A DNA stretch of 64,000 nucleotides from Lysobacter_I brunescens (GTDB lineage Bacteria; Pseudomonadota; Gammaproteobacteria; Xanthomonadales; Xanthomonadaceae): assembly GCF_042677005.1 (NCBI RefSeq), contig NZ_JBHTIF010000001.1, positions 2,232,001-2,296,000 on the forward strand. The letters are read 5' to 3'. Positions 53,449-62,399 of this stretch are shown here, in pieces. A program made the translations under genes and the position numbers. Numbering within the stretch: the stretch's first letter is position 1; the number at the start of each line of letters is the position of its first letter. A model generated the notes under the pieces. The model was not told the DNA's origin and did not search any database. It was given only the letters and a program-made list of their open reading frames with translations.

Positions 53449-54321
53449 TCAGGCTGCTCGCTGCCTGCTCCCGGCGGCGTTTCGGCATTCCTGCTCGACG
53501 TGCACGAAGAAATCGCGCTGGATGTCGGCGAAGTGGCGAAAGCCTTCGCGCGCGAGTTCGAGGATGCGTTCCCGCGGCTCCGGGCGATGTCGCGCGGCCA
53601 GTTCCAGCGCCTTCATCGCTTCGGCGAGGTGTTCGGCTTCGACGCCCTGCGATTCGAAGGTGGCGTGGATCGTGATCCAGGCGTAGGCATGCACCAGCTT
53701 GCCGCCGAGTTCGACCCGGAAATCGCGTTCGCGCAGGTACTGGTAGAAGCCTTCGTGATGCCGCTCGGCGCGGAACACGCGGTCGATGATCGCGTACTCG
53801 CGGTCAGCCATCGCTTCCGAACCGATATGTGTCCCGATCGAACGGATCAGCGCTTCGGCGTCGTGGGCGACGCTGCCGTAGTGGCGGAAGGTGCGGGCGA
53901 CCACGTCCTGCAGCCAGGCCGGCGGAGGCTCCGACAGCGCGTTCCGCTCGGCGATGGACAGCCCGGCGTAATCGGCGGCGGCCTTGCGCATCGCCTGGGC
54001 GAGGGTGCGGTGCGGGACGCGATGGCCCTTGTCGAGGTGTTCGTCGACGGTGGCGTCGAGTACGTGGCCGGCGACATCCATGCCGCGCACGGCCTGGGCG
54101 CGGTCGGGTTCGTTGGGGTCGAGGAACAGGTCCTGCGACTCGCCGATGTTGCCCGACAGCTTGGCGACCAGCGCCCCTGCATAGCCGTTCCAGCGCGTGT
54201 AGCGGTCGATGAAGAGGAACTGCGCGAACGGGTCGAGCACGGCGGCGTCGCAGGCGCGTCGCACGGTGGCCTCCATGGCCTCGAGTTCGGCGGGGGTCTG
54301 GAAGTCTTCGATGCGGAACAT
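53449..54321 (-). CDS. Helical heme-oxygenase/TENA-like protein, unknown function
   Basis: The product has 290 residues and is entirely helical. Candidate metal ligands are seen in RHHEGFYQYLRE and in HATFESQGVEAEHLAEAM (H, E, E, H spacing), which recall diiron enzymes of the heme-oxygenase-like fold. FADIQRDFFVHVEQEC ends the protein. I do not recognise the exact family. The ATG at 54321 has GGAGG upstream. It lies downstream of the STAND locus but is separated from it by a terminator. Confidence 0.65.
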   Translation of the reverse strand: MFRIEDFQTPAELEAMEATVRRACDAAVLDPFAQFLFIDRYTRWNGYAGALVAKLSGNIGESQDLFLDPNEPDRAQAVRGMDVAGHVLDATVDEHLDKGHRVPHRTLAQAMRKAAADYAGLSIAERNALSEPPPAWLQDVVARTFRHYGSVAHDAEALIRSIGTHIGSEAMADREYAIIDRVFRAERHHEGFYQYLRERDFRVELGGKLVHAYAWITIHATFESQGVEAEHLAEAMKALELAARHRPEPRERILELAREGFRHFADIQRDFFVHVEQECRNAAGSRQRAA

Positions 54322-54407
54322 GGGGCCTCCGACAGGGTGGGTGATGCGCCGGCGATCGTGGCTTCGGCGCGCGTCACCTTGCAAACGTCCCATGGGTCCC
54401 GCAAAGG

Positions 54408-54434
54408 ACAAGCCCGCGCAGGGCGCGGGCTTGT
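54408..54434 (-). terminator. Terminator downstream of the STAND operon
   Basis: A 12-bp perfect stem ACAAGCCCGCGC/GCGCGGGCTTGT with a 3-nt loop, 32 bp past the stop of the STAND-TPR gene, followed by TCCTTT on the minus strand. The ppa terminator at 62347-62373 has a closely similar stem. Confidence 0.8.
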
Positions 54435-54465
54435 CGGGGGCGTCATGGGCGCGGCGGCTCAGATT

Positions 54466-56943
54466 TCATCGGCTGCCCCCAATCGCCGCTTCGGCATCGG
54501 CGAGTTCCTGATAGCGACGGCCATAGCCATGGTCACGGATGCGTTGGGCGGCTTGGGCCAGTTCGGCTATCGCATCGACGTTCATCCTTCCGCCTTTCGC
54601 CCTCACAATTGCGGCGAGTCTCGCTCGCGTCAGGTGGATGTCGGCGAGGTAGAGCGGCATGGGGCCGCGCTCGGCGATCTGCTGGGCTTCGGTCATGTGC
54701 TTCAGGGCGAGGGCGTGCTCGCCGCGGACGAAGCGGTAGAGCGTAGCGGTGAGCAGGCCACGGGGAAGGTGATCCATCGTTCCTGCGGCGCGGATGCCTT
54801 TGACGGCGGCGGCGACGTGCGGCAGGTCGAGCGTCGGTTGCGGCAGCGCGTTCGCCAGGATGGCCCGGATCAGCCCGACGCGCGCGAGGGTCAGGTGATC
54901 GAGGGCGATGCTGAGAAGAGACACACGGTTGTCGATCGCCCATCGGAGAGTCGTCGACGCCCGGCGTTCGACCTCGGCAAGGCCATCTAGGACTTGAGAT
55001 TCCAAATTTGAGAGGGGCTGATTGAGAAGTTGCTGCCACGCGGCCTGTTCTGCGGGTGCCAGCAGCCAGCCGCAGTAGTTGAAGCCTGGCAACGAATAGA
55101 GCAGGTCGAACTGCGGCTGATGTTCCTGCTGCAGCCGTTCGGCCTCGGCGAAGAGCGTGCCTGCCTCCATCCGCTGGCCGGACTGGTGCAAGGCATCCGC
55201 AGCCGTGGTGTGGTTGACCATTTGCTGGAACGCATCGCCGCTCTGGTCGGCGTGGGCGATCGATTGGCGGGCGTCGGTCACGGCGTCCGGCAGGCGGCCC
55301 AGCGTCACCTCCAACTCGCTCAGATTGCTGGCACCTTGTGCCGCGTTCTTCCAGTATTTCAGACGAACTGCCATCTCCAACCCGGCACGCATCGGTTGCA
55401 GCGCTTCGATCAAGCGGCCGAGGGCACGGAGGCGGAATGCGGCCTCGCTCAGCAGCCAGGCCCGAGCGGCTTCGATGATGTTCGGTGATACCTCGCGCCA
55501 GGGCTCGTCGAAGAAGGCCGCGACCGCCGCGAGGTCGGCCCCGATTGCCCCGAGTTTCTTGGTGCTGTAGACGCCGTCGCGGCCCGCCCCGCGGAGGATT
55601 CGGTCGAGGTAAACCTTGTCGCACGCCTCCTGATGTCGCCCGGCGAGGCAGCCGTGGGTGACGGCTTCGTAGAGCGGGGCCAGTCCGTCGATGCCGTCCG
55701 GGCGGTGCGGCGTGTTCTCGCAGAGATGATCGAACAGCCGCGAGTGAGCCGCCTGGAACGCCTCCGGCTGGTCCCGCTTCAACTGGGCCGCGAAGTACTC
55801 GCGGATCAGCGGGTGGGCGTCGATCGGCGCTTCCAGCAGTGAACCGGCATAGTCCTCGCCCTCGTGCGACAGCAGTTCGTTCTCGATCAGCGTGGTTACC
55901 GCCGCTTCGACTTCAAAATTTTCCGAATCCGTAAATAACTCCGTCAGCCCTGCGATCGCGGGCGAGGCTCGCAGGGCCTCAAAGCAGCCCGGCGACATCG
56001 GCTTTTCAAACAGACCCATCAAACGCAGGATCGCCAGCTCCAGTTGCCGTTCTTTGTCTCCCGATAACAGCCACGACTCATACTTCGCCATCACCCTCAT
56101 CGTCGAGCGACCCTGATGCAGCTTGTCGGCCTTCGTGAAACCGATCTCCCGCCATTTGCGAAGGTCTTTGCCGAAACCTCGGCTGAGGAGCCGGCCGAGT
56201 TGCAGGATCGACAGGGTGTGGCCGTCGAGGGCTTCCCACATCGCTTCGATCTCTGTGTCCGTACCAATCAACTGCAGATGACGAATCAGCCGAATCGCCG
56301 CGTCCAGGGTCAGCTTGTCGAGTTTATGTTCCCTCTGTGTCGGATAGCTTTCGATGTTGGCAAGGTGTTCGCGGCTGGTGACGAGGCACAAGCCGTTGTT
56401 GTCCTGAGCTAGACTCTGCAACAGAGATTCGAGGGCCTGATCCTTGAGTCGGCCTGCTTGCCCGGAGCGATCCGTCGGCGGATATTGCAGCGGCTCGATG
56501 CCATCGAGCACCAGTAGCGTTTTGTGCCGACGAACCAGCTCGGCCAGCCGCTCGCCGCGTTCCCATTCAGTTCCAAGCGTCGGGTCAGGATCGTCAAAGA
56601 AATTGAGGGCATCGTGGATGAACAATGCGGATGACGTCTGCCTGGACTCTCCGGTTCCCTGCGAATAGAAACTCCAGTCGAAGTAGCGTTCGACGCCGGG
56701 CCAACCTTTGGCAATCATCCGCGTCGCCAGCCACTCTGTGACCAGTGCTGTCTTGCCGACACCGCCCCAGGCGACAAGGCTGAAGACGTGTATGCCGGAA
56801 TCTGCCCACGCCTGATCAATGAGCTCCAGTTCCTGCTCACGTCCAAAGAAATTGCGAGCCGCATGCCGAGTGAGTCTCGACGGAGCAAAAATGCCTTGAA
56901 CCTCACCATGACGACTGCGTGGCGCGGGAAAATTCTGACTCAC
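54466..56943 (-). CDS. STAND NTPase with TPR, no effector domain
   Basis: The product has 825 residues. It begins with a short tail, then NFFGREQELE, Walker A VAWGGVGKTALV (Lys64) and Walker B TLLVLDGIEP (143-150). A winged-helix-like region follows, then a TPR-type helical array (about 400-810). It closely resembles residues about 205-1000 of the large protein upstream (shared VERYFDWSFYSQGT, DAHPLIREYFAAQLKRDQPE and STKKLGAIGA). It lacks SEFIR, TIR and CHAT. It starts with GTG 29 bp after that gene's stop, so the two are one operon. It may act as co-sensor or inhibitor; this is inferred. Confidence 0.88.
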   Translation of the reverse strand: MSQNFPAPRSRHGEVQGIFAPSRLTRHAARNFFGREQELELIDQAWADSGIHVFSLVAWGGVGKTALVTEWLATRMIAKGWPGVERYFDWSFYSQGTGESRQTSSALFIHDALNFFDDPDPTLGTEWERGERLAELVRRHKTLLVLDGIEPLQYPPTDRSGQAGRLKDQALESLLQSLAQDNNGLCLVTSREHLANIESYPTQREHKLDKLTLDAAIRLIRHLQLIGTDTEIEAMWEALDGHTLSILQLGRLLSRGFGKDLRKWREIGFTKADKLHQGRSTMRVMAKYESWLLSGDKERQLELAILRLMGLFEKPMSPGCFEALRASPAIAGLTELFTDSENFEVEAAVTTLIENELLSHEGEDYAGSLLEAPIDAHPLIREYFAAQLKRDQPEAFQAAHSRLFDHLCENTPHRPDGIDGLAPLYEAVTHGCLAGRHQEACDKVYLDRILRGAGRDGVYSTKKLGAIGADLAAVAAFFDEPWREVSPNIIEAARAWLLSEAAFRLRALGRLIEALQPMRAGLEMAVRLKYWKNAAQGASNLSELEVTLGRLPDAVTDARQSIAHADQSGDAFQQMVNHTTAADALHQSGQRMEAGTLFAEAERLQQEHQPQFDLLYSLPGFNYCGWLLAPAEQAAWQQLLNQPLSNLESQVLDGLAEVERRASTTLRWAIDNRVSLLSIALDHLTLARVGLIRAILANALPQPTLDLPHVAAAVKGIRAAGTMDHLPRGLLTATLYRFVRGEHALALKHMTEAQQIAERGPMPLYLADIHLTRARLAAIVRAKGGRMNVDAIAELAQAAQRIRDHGYGRRYQELADAEAAIGGSR

Positions 56944-56969
56944 CGGCGTGCGCCGGTCGGTTTCCGGTG
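56941..56969 (-). promoter_or_regulatory. Hairpin over the start codon of the STAND-TPR gene
   Basis: ACCGGCG/CGCCGGT is a perfect palindrome (56942-56957) that overlaps the GTG start (56941-56943). CACCGG and CCGGTG (56964-56969) offer an alternative pairing. No good Shine-Dalgarno lies upstream. Translation may be coupled to the upstream gene or controlled by this structure. Confidence 0.35.
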
Positions 56970-56972
56970 AGT

Positions 56973-59900
56973 CTACTGGGGGTTTGACTGTTTGACCGTT
57001 GCTTGGACGAGAAACATGTCGTTGGGATCGACGCCATCACGACAGGTCAAGACAGGTGTTTTGTCTTCCGGAATACCCATTACCTGAATAGACGCGACGG
57101 CCTGATCAAAGGCATTGTTGACCGAACGCCCGAATCCAACTGCGAGATAGAACGAGGCGGCGAAAACGCGGGCGGCCTCGTCGCTAATTCCGCGTTTCAT
57201 TCCGATAGCGCAATCGATCACGTCAGTGATTGAGTCTGCCGTTTCACCGGTATAGCAGGCATTGAGGATGACCAGACGAATATTGTCCTTCACCGCCTTC
57301 AGCATCGCCTTTAGGGCGGCCTTGGAGACAGGCACAGCGTTGCCATCGTCTCCTTTGAACTCAATCTCATCCTTCGTGCCATGACCGCTGAAGTGCAGGA
57401 CGTGCGGCCCTTCCTTGTTGAGGTAAAGCTGCAGGTCGTCGCGACGGACGGCGAACTTCGACACGAAATCGATGGCATCGCGATGGTCAGTCTGAAGGAT
57501 CCGCAGCCCGATGGCTCGCGCTTCTTCGTCCAATTCGAGCGGGTCACAATCCAACGGAGCAGAGGCGAGAAACAGAACTTTGCAGCGAGTCATTGTATTC
57601 CCTTTGTTGTTGGATCGTGGAGTTGTGATCGACGAGGAAATCACAGGGCTTGAGGGAAGGCTGGATTCCGTCCGCAGCTGATCAATCGCACGTCGGTAGG
57701 CTGCATTGTTTGGAATATTCGTGCGATAGCCGCGCATCAGAGCATCAAGCAGTGAAGACTTGATCTCCCATAGGAGACGATGGTCGCTTGCAGTTCCAAC
57801 TGCGATGATCTTAACGTCGCCATACGATGTGAAGTCATCCGTCAAAAAGTCCCTAGCGGCCGACTTCTTGCGCTTGACTGTCCAGGACGGTTCGTCCCTT
57901 TCCGGATCATCAAGTACTTCAAAAGCCACCTTTGTAGTTTCGGGCGGAGCCCCATCAATCCACAGATCGATCCAATACGCTGGGCAACCGTCGTCTCCGC
58001 CATCATCGACTTCCAATGGTTGCCCGTCTTCCTCTTGAAATCTCGCCAGAAGGCGTGGAATTTGCATCCCAGCCTCAGACGCTTCGACCTTCAATTCATA
58101 CTCGGTTCCGCCGATCGCCCATCGCATGACTTTCAATCCAGTCAATTGAGAGAACTTGTGCAGCTTCTCCTGTGCCGATTGAAACTGTCTGACGGCGTCT
58201 TCAATAACGTCAGGTGATGCTTCCATGCGTACAATCGTGCTTCCTGAGCGAATGGAGGCAATTCGCACAAGGCTTGCATCAATTCCCGTTGCCTGCTGAA
58301 ACGCTGAACGAAATGCAGCTTCGTCAGATTCGCTTAAGGGGCGGTCCAGAGTGAATTCAATTGCCGCAATAGTGCGTGGAGCGGCGAGCGGGGGCGGTTT
58401 GTTTCCAGTGATGCCCCATACAAGCTTGTTGAGTCCGTCCTTCGTGAATCCGTTCCTGAGATCAACCCAAGTGCGGTTGCCCAAGAACATCGGCAATTTG
58501 GGTTGGGCAGCAGCCCCGGGCATGAGCACCGGAATCACCGGTCGCTTATCGGCGACGGCAAGCCGGAGAGCGGCCTGCATTTCCTCGTCCTCCCATGGGC
58601 CAAGGCCATCTTTCCCAATCAGCACCGCGATGCTGCGTGACTGGTGAATGCCGTCTTCCAGCAGTTGCTGCCAAGGAATCCCGGGCTGCAATTCATCTTC
58701 GTCAAGCCAGACCGTTAGCGAATATCCGATCAACTGTTGCTTCAAATCACGGACGGCTGGCTTGTCCTTGCTGTTGTGGCTAAGGAAGACATGGAAGCTC
58801 ATCGTCGGTTTGTTCTCTGTTTGTGGATGTGTCAAGGTTGAATCACTTACGGTTTTAGGCAAATCGCTTTCCGAAGCATTCTTGGCGAGGCCGCCGATAA
58901 CGTGTTGCGTTTCTCCGGCACCAGACGTAGATCGCTTGCCTTCGGTTTGCACGATCTTGTCGGCGCGTTCGGCATCGGCGAGTTCTTCGTAGCGACGGCC
59001 GTAGCCGAGGGTGCGGATGAGTTTGGCCGCTTTCGCGAGCTCGTCGTGGTCGTGGAAGAGGCGCGCTCGCGTCAGGTGGATGTCGGCGAGGAAGAGCGGC
59101 ATGGGGCCACGTTCGGCGATCTGCTGGGCTTCGGCCAGATGCTTCAGGGCGAGGTTGTGCTCGCCGCGGACGAAGTGGTAGAGAGCGGCGGTGAGCAGGC
59201 TGCGGGGAAGTTGATCCATCGATACCGCGGCGCGGAGGCCGTTGACCGCAGCGGCGACGTGCGTCAGGTCGAGCGTCGGTTGCGGGAGCGGGTTCGCCAG
59301 GATCGCCCGGATCAACCCGACGCGGGCGAGGGTCAGGTGATCGAGGGCAATGTCGAGGAGCAAGTTTCTTGGGGTCGACCAACTCAACGTCGTCTTCGCC
59401 CGGCGTTCGACCTCGGCAAGGCAATCTGAGATTTGAGATTTAGAACTTGAGAAGGTCTGATTGAGAAGTTTCTGCCACGCGGCCTGTTTGGCGGGAGCCA
59501 GCAGCCAGTCGCAGTATTGGAAGCCTTGCACCGAATAGAGCAGATCGAACTGCGGTTGCCTTTCCTGCTGCATCCGTTCGGCCTCGGCGAAGAGGGTGCC
59601 GGCTTCGGCCCGCTGGCCGGACTGGTACAAGGCATCCGCCGCCGCGGTGCGTGTGCTCATCCGCTGGAACGCATCGCCGCTCTGGTCGGCGTGGGTGATC
59701 GACTGGCGGGCGTCTGTCACGGCGTCCGGCAAGCGGCCCAGCGTCACCTCCAACTCGCTTAGGCTGCTGGCAACAACGGCTGCGTTCTTCCAACGGCCGC
59801 TTGCCCCGTTGAGTTCAAGAGTTGCACGTATTGGTTGCAGCGCTTCGGTCAAGCGGCCGAGGGCACGGAGGTGGAACGCAGCCTCGTTCAGCAGCCAGGC

Positions 59901-61877
59901 CTGATCGGCTTCGGTCAGGTTCGGCGACACCCGGCTCCACGGCTCGTCGAAGAAGGCCGCGATTGCCGCGAGGTTGGCCCCGATCGCCCCGAGTTTCTTA
60001 GTGCTGTAGAAGCCGTCGTTCACCGCGCCGCGGAGGATTCGGTCGCGGTAGACTTTCTCGCGCGCCTCCTGATGCCGTCCGGCGAGGCAGCCGTGGGTGA
60101 CGGCTTCGTAGAGCGGGGCCAGTCCGTCGATGCCGTCCGGGTGGTGCGGCGTGTTCGCGCACAGGTCATCGAAGAGCCGCGAGTGGGCTGCCTGGAATGC
60201 CTCCGGCTGGTCCCGCTTCAACTGGGCCGCGAAGTACTCGCGGATCAGCGGGTGGGCGTCGATCGCGTCGGGCGAGACCGAGAGCAGTTCCACCTTGCTC
60301 AGCCGTGTCACCGCAATGTTCCACTGCTGCTCCGTCAGCGTCACCAGCGCGTCAGTCAGCCCCGGAATTGACGGCTCCGCCCGCAGGGCCTGCAGGCAAC
60401 CCTTCGCCATCGGCCGGTCGAACAGGCCGGTCAGTCGCAGCACGGCCAGTTCCCGCTGGCGCTCGGGTCCGGCGCTGCGCAGCCAGCGCTCGTAGGCGAC
60501 CATCACCTTGAATGCCGAGCGGCCCTGGTGCTCCTGGTCGGCCGCTTTAAACTTCACCTCGCGGTAGTGGCGGATGTCGTGGTCATCAAATGCGTCGGCG
60601 ATGAATCGCCCCAGCAGGCTGAGGGTCAGTGCGTGGCCGCCGGCGCCTTGCCACGCCGCGTGCAACTCCTCGTCCGTGCCGACGATCTGCAGGTCCCGCA
60701 GCAGGGCGACCGCCGCTTCCTTGTTCAACTTGTCGAGCTTCTGCTCTTCGGTGTTGGCGAGTTTGTCGATGTCCGTCAGGTGTTCACGGGTGGTGATCAC
60801 GACCAAGCCGGGGTTGTCGGCGGCAAGTTCGCGCAGCAGCGCGTCGAGCGCCTGGTCTTTCAGCCGCCCGGCCTGCGGATCGTTCGGCGGGTATTGCAGC
60901 GGTTCGATGCCGTCGAGGATCAGCAGTGTGCGGTGCCGGCGAATCAGCCCGGCCAGCCGTTCCCCGCGTTCATGTGGGCTGCCGACGGTCGGGTCGGGGT
61001 CGCCGAAGAATTCGAGCGCCTTGGCGATGAACAAGTCGGCGGAGGTCTGCCTGCTTTCGTCGGTGCCCTGGCTGTAGAAGCTCCAGTCGAAGTAGCGCTC
61101 GACGCCGGGCCAGCCTGTCGCCGCGAAGCGTGTCTGCACCCAGCGGAACACCAGCGAGGTCTTGCCCGCCCCGCCCCAGGCCACCAGCGTGTAGATATTC
61201 AGCGTCCCGTTCGCCCAGGCTGCGTCGAGTGCGGCCAACTCCGTCTCGCGGCCGAACAGCACGCGCGGCGCGTGTTTGTCCAACTGCGTCCTCGCGATCT
61301 TGCGCGTGACATCGGAAGTGCTGTCTTTGGCTTCGGCAGCTGACGTGAAGGACAGCTGCTGGCCAGTCGCCCGAGGCTTGCGTTTCGGGGTTCCCACCGG
61401 CCCCGGTACCACACCACTTTGGTTCAGCAGTGCGTCGTACAAGGCCTCGTAGCCCGCATCGGAATCCACGACGTAAAACGTCTGTCCCCGCAGCGGTTCG
61501 GGAACAGAAGGCGCGTCGGTGCCTGCGAAGAGCACGGGAATGAATTTGGTCGAAACGCTGCGGGCGTCGTACAGCGCCTGGGTCATCAGTGCGCCTTCCC
61601 AGTCCACGCCTTTGCCTTTGCCCGGCGCCTCGTGCCCGCGAAACCGGCGGTAGTAGGTTTCGGTGCAGATGCACAGAACGTGCGTCGCTTTCTCCAGGCC
61701 GTTCAGCATCCATCGCGGCCAACCCTCGGGCGGCGATCCGCGTTCGACGTAACGGTCGAGGATCGTCTCGATACCGTCGCCCCGCAGACGCTCCGAAAGT
61801 CCCAGGACCCGCTCCCGATGTGCGTCGGAGTCATGGCTGTAGCTGATGAAAACCCTTAGTGGCGACTGGTCAGTCAT
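56973..61877 (-). CDS. SEFIR-STAND-TPR-TIR-pYEATS-CHAT multi-effector protein
   Basis: The product has 1634 residues and is uninterrupted. A SEFIR domain (about 6-155) starts RVFISYSHDSDAH. A STAND NTPase follows, with Walker A VAWGGAGKTSLV (Lys239) and Walker B LLILDGIE (318-325), then a TPR array (about 560-990). A TIR domain (1026-1160) has FHVFLSHNSKDK, LTVWLDEDEL and WEDEEMQAA. A small alpha/beta segment (1172-1255) and a pYEATS-like region (about 1272-1382, AYWIDLWIDGAP) come next. The CHAT protease has His1499 in HFSGHGT and Cys1541 in LNACYTGE. Such domain sets are known from bacterial conflict systems: ligand binding by the TPRs would trigger oligomerisation and then NAD depletion or proteolysis. 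Internal ATGs at 58802 and 57593 mark possible former gene starts. No strong ribosome site precedes 61877. Confidence 0.9.
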   Translation of the reverse strand: MTDQSPLRVFISYSHDSDAHRERVLGLSERLRGDGIETILDRYVERGSPPEGWPRWMLNGLEKATHVLCICTETYYRRFRGHEAPGKGKGVDWEGALMTQALYDARSVSTKFIPVLFAGTDAPSVPEPLRGQTFYVVDSDAGYEALYDALLNQSGVVPGPVGTPKRKPRATGQQLSFTSAAEAKDSTSDVTRKIARTQLDKHAPRVLFGRETELAALDAAWANGTLNIYTLVAWGGAGKTSLVFRWVQTRFAATGWPGVERYFDWSFYSQGTDESRQTSADLFIAKALEFFGDPDPTVGSPHERGERLAGLIRRHRTLLILDGIEPLQYPPNDPQAGRLKDQALDALLRELAADNPGLVVITTREHLTDIDKLANTEEQKLDKLNKEAAVALLRDLQIVGTDEELHAAWQGAGGHALTLSLLGRFIADAFDDHDIRHYREVKFKAADQEHQGRSAFKVMVAYERWLRSAGPERQRELAVLRLTGLFDRPMAKGCLQALRAEPSIPGLTDALVTLTEQQWNIAVTRLSKVELLSVSPDAIDAHPLIREYFAAQLKRDQPEAFQAAHSRLFDDLCANTPHHPDGIDGLAPLYEAVTHGCLAGRHQEAREKVYRDRILRGAVNDGFYSTKKLGAIGANLAAIAAFFDEPWSRVSPNLTEADQAWLLNEAAFHLRALGRLTEALQPIRATLELNGASGRWKNAAVVASSLSELEVTLGRLPDAVTDARQSITHADQSGDAFQRMSTRTAAADALYQSGQRAEAGTLFAEAERMQQERQPQFDLLYSVQGFQYCDWLLAPAKQAAWQKLLNQTFSSSKSQISDCLAEVERRAKTTLSWSTPRNLLLDIALDHLTLARVGLIRAILANPLPQPTLDLTHVAAAVNGLRAAVSMDQLPRSLLTAALYHFVRGEHNLALKHLAEAQQIAERGPMPLFLADIHLTRARLFHDHDELAKAAKLIRTLGYGRRYEELADAERADKIVQTEGKRSTSGAGETQHVIGGLAKNASESDLPKTVSDSTLTHPQTENKPTMSFHVFLSHNSKDKPAVRDLKQQLIGYSLTVWLDEDELQPGIPWQQLLEDGIHQSRSIAVLIGKDGLGPWEDEEMQAALRLAVADKRPVIPVLMPGAAAQPKLPMFLGNRTWVDLRNGFTKDGLNKLVWGITGNKPPPLAAPRTIAAIEFTLDRPLSESDEAAFRSAFQQATGIDASLVRIASIRSGSTIVRMEASPDVIEDAVRQFQSAQEKLHKFSQLTGLKVMRWAIGGTEYELKVEASEAGMQIPRLLARFQEEDGQPLEVDDGGDDGCPAYWIDLWIDGAPPETTKVAFEVLDDPERDEPSWTVKRKKSAARDFLTDDFTSYGDVKIIAVGTASDHRLLWEIKSSLLDALMRGYRTNIPNNAAYRRAIDQLRTESSLPSSPVISSSITTPRSNNKGNTMTRCKVLFLASAPLDCDPLELDEEARAIGLRILQTDHRDAIDFVSKFAVRRDDLQLYLNKEGPHVLHFSGHGTKDEIEFKGDDGNAVPVSKAALKAMLKAVKDNIRLVILNACYTGETADSITDVIDCAIGMKRGISDEAARVFAASFYLAVGFGRSVNNAFDQAVASIQVMGIPEDKTPVLTCRDGVDPNDMFLVQATVKQSNPQ
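57591..57605 (-). promoter_or_regulatory. Internal ribosome site and ATG before the CHAT domain
   Basis: On the minus strand AAAGGG (57600-57605), six bases, then ATG (57591-57593), in frame with the large ORF at Met1429. The CHAT domain starts exactly there (MTRCKVLFLAS). The spacing is optimal, and the preceding residues (PRSNNKGN) look like a linker or a translated former leader. A free 206-residue CHAT protease could be made from this site. Confidence 0.5.
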
Positions 61878-61977
61878 GGGAGGGCTCGAAGGGGTTGGTT
61901 CCGTTCTTCAGTCCTGAGTCGCGCCTGGCACTCGCTGCTGCCAAATGACGCGTCACTTCCGTGGTCCGTTCGTTCCC

Positions 61978-62170
61978 GACGCCGCTTCGGCATCGGCGAA
62001 TTATTCGTGGCGACGGCCGTAGCCGAGGGTGCGGATGAGGGTGGCGGCTTGGGCGCTTTCGGCTTTTGCATCGGCATTCATCCTTCCGCCTATTTCCTTG
62101 ATATTTCCCAGCCCGCTTCGCTCGCGCCAGGTGGATGTCGGCGAGGAAGAGCGGCATGGGGCCGCGTATG
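61978..62170 (-). pseudogene. Degenerate third copy of the STAND-TPR 3' end
   Basis: The minus strand reads RGPMPLFLADIHLARA from 62166, then a diverged stretch with a frame change. It then continues MNADAKAESAQAATLIRT and LGYGRRHE, a TAA stop, and FADAEAA. This aligns with the last about 60 codons of the two intact TPR genes (RGPMPLYLADIHLTRARLA, DHGYGRRYQELADAEAA). The rest of the gene is absent. It sits just upstream of the large gene, so the locus once had at least three TPR ends. Confidence 0.8.
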
Positions 62171-62346
62171 GGAAGTTCAAACGTCCTTTTCGGAGAGTGT
62201 GGCGAGCACGCAGTTGCTGCGCAAGGATTGCCTGCCCGGAGCTGTTTCAGCGTGCGACGGCAGACAGACGCGCGGCTGCAGTCTCGCTCAATTGCGGATG
62301 TCCTCGAACTTCGCTGCAACCGGCCCGGCATGTGGGGCGCGAACGA

Positions 62347-62373
62347 GAAAGCCCGCGCAGGGCGCGGGCTTTC
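62347..62373 (-). terminator. Rho-independent terminator of ppa
   Basis: A 12-bp stem GAAAGCCCGCGC/GCGCGGGCTTTC with a 3-nt loop, 27 bp past the ppa stop. The minus-strand tail reads TCGTTCG. Confidence 0.8.
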
Positions 62374-62399
62374 GGGGAGTCACCGTGGTGGCGAAGCAC

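Noticed and set aside
54466..62170. Repeats here considered as a CRISPR or IS
   Set aside because: The similarity is between coding regions of paralogues; there are no short regular spacers, terminal inverted repeats or transposase.
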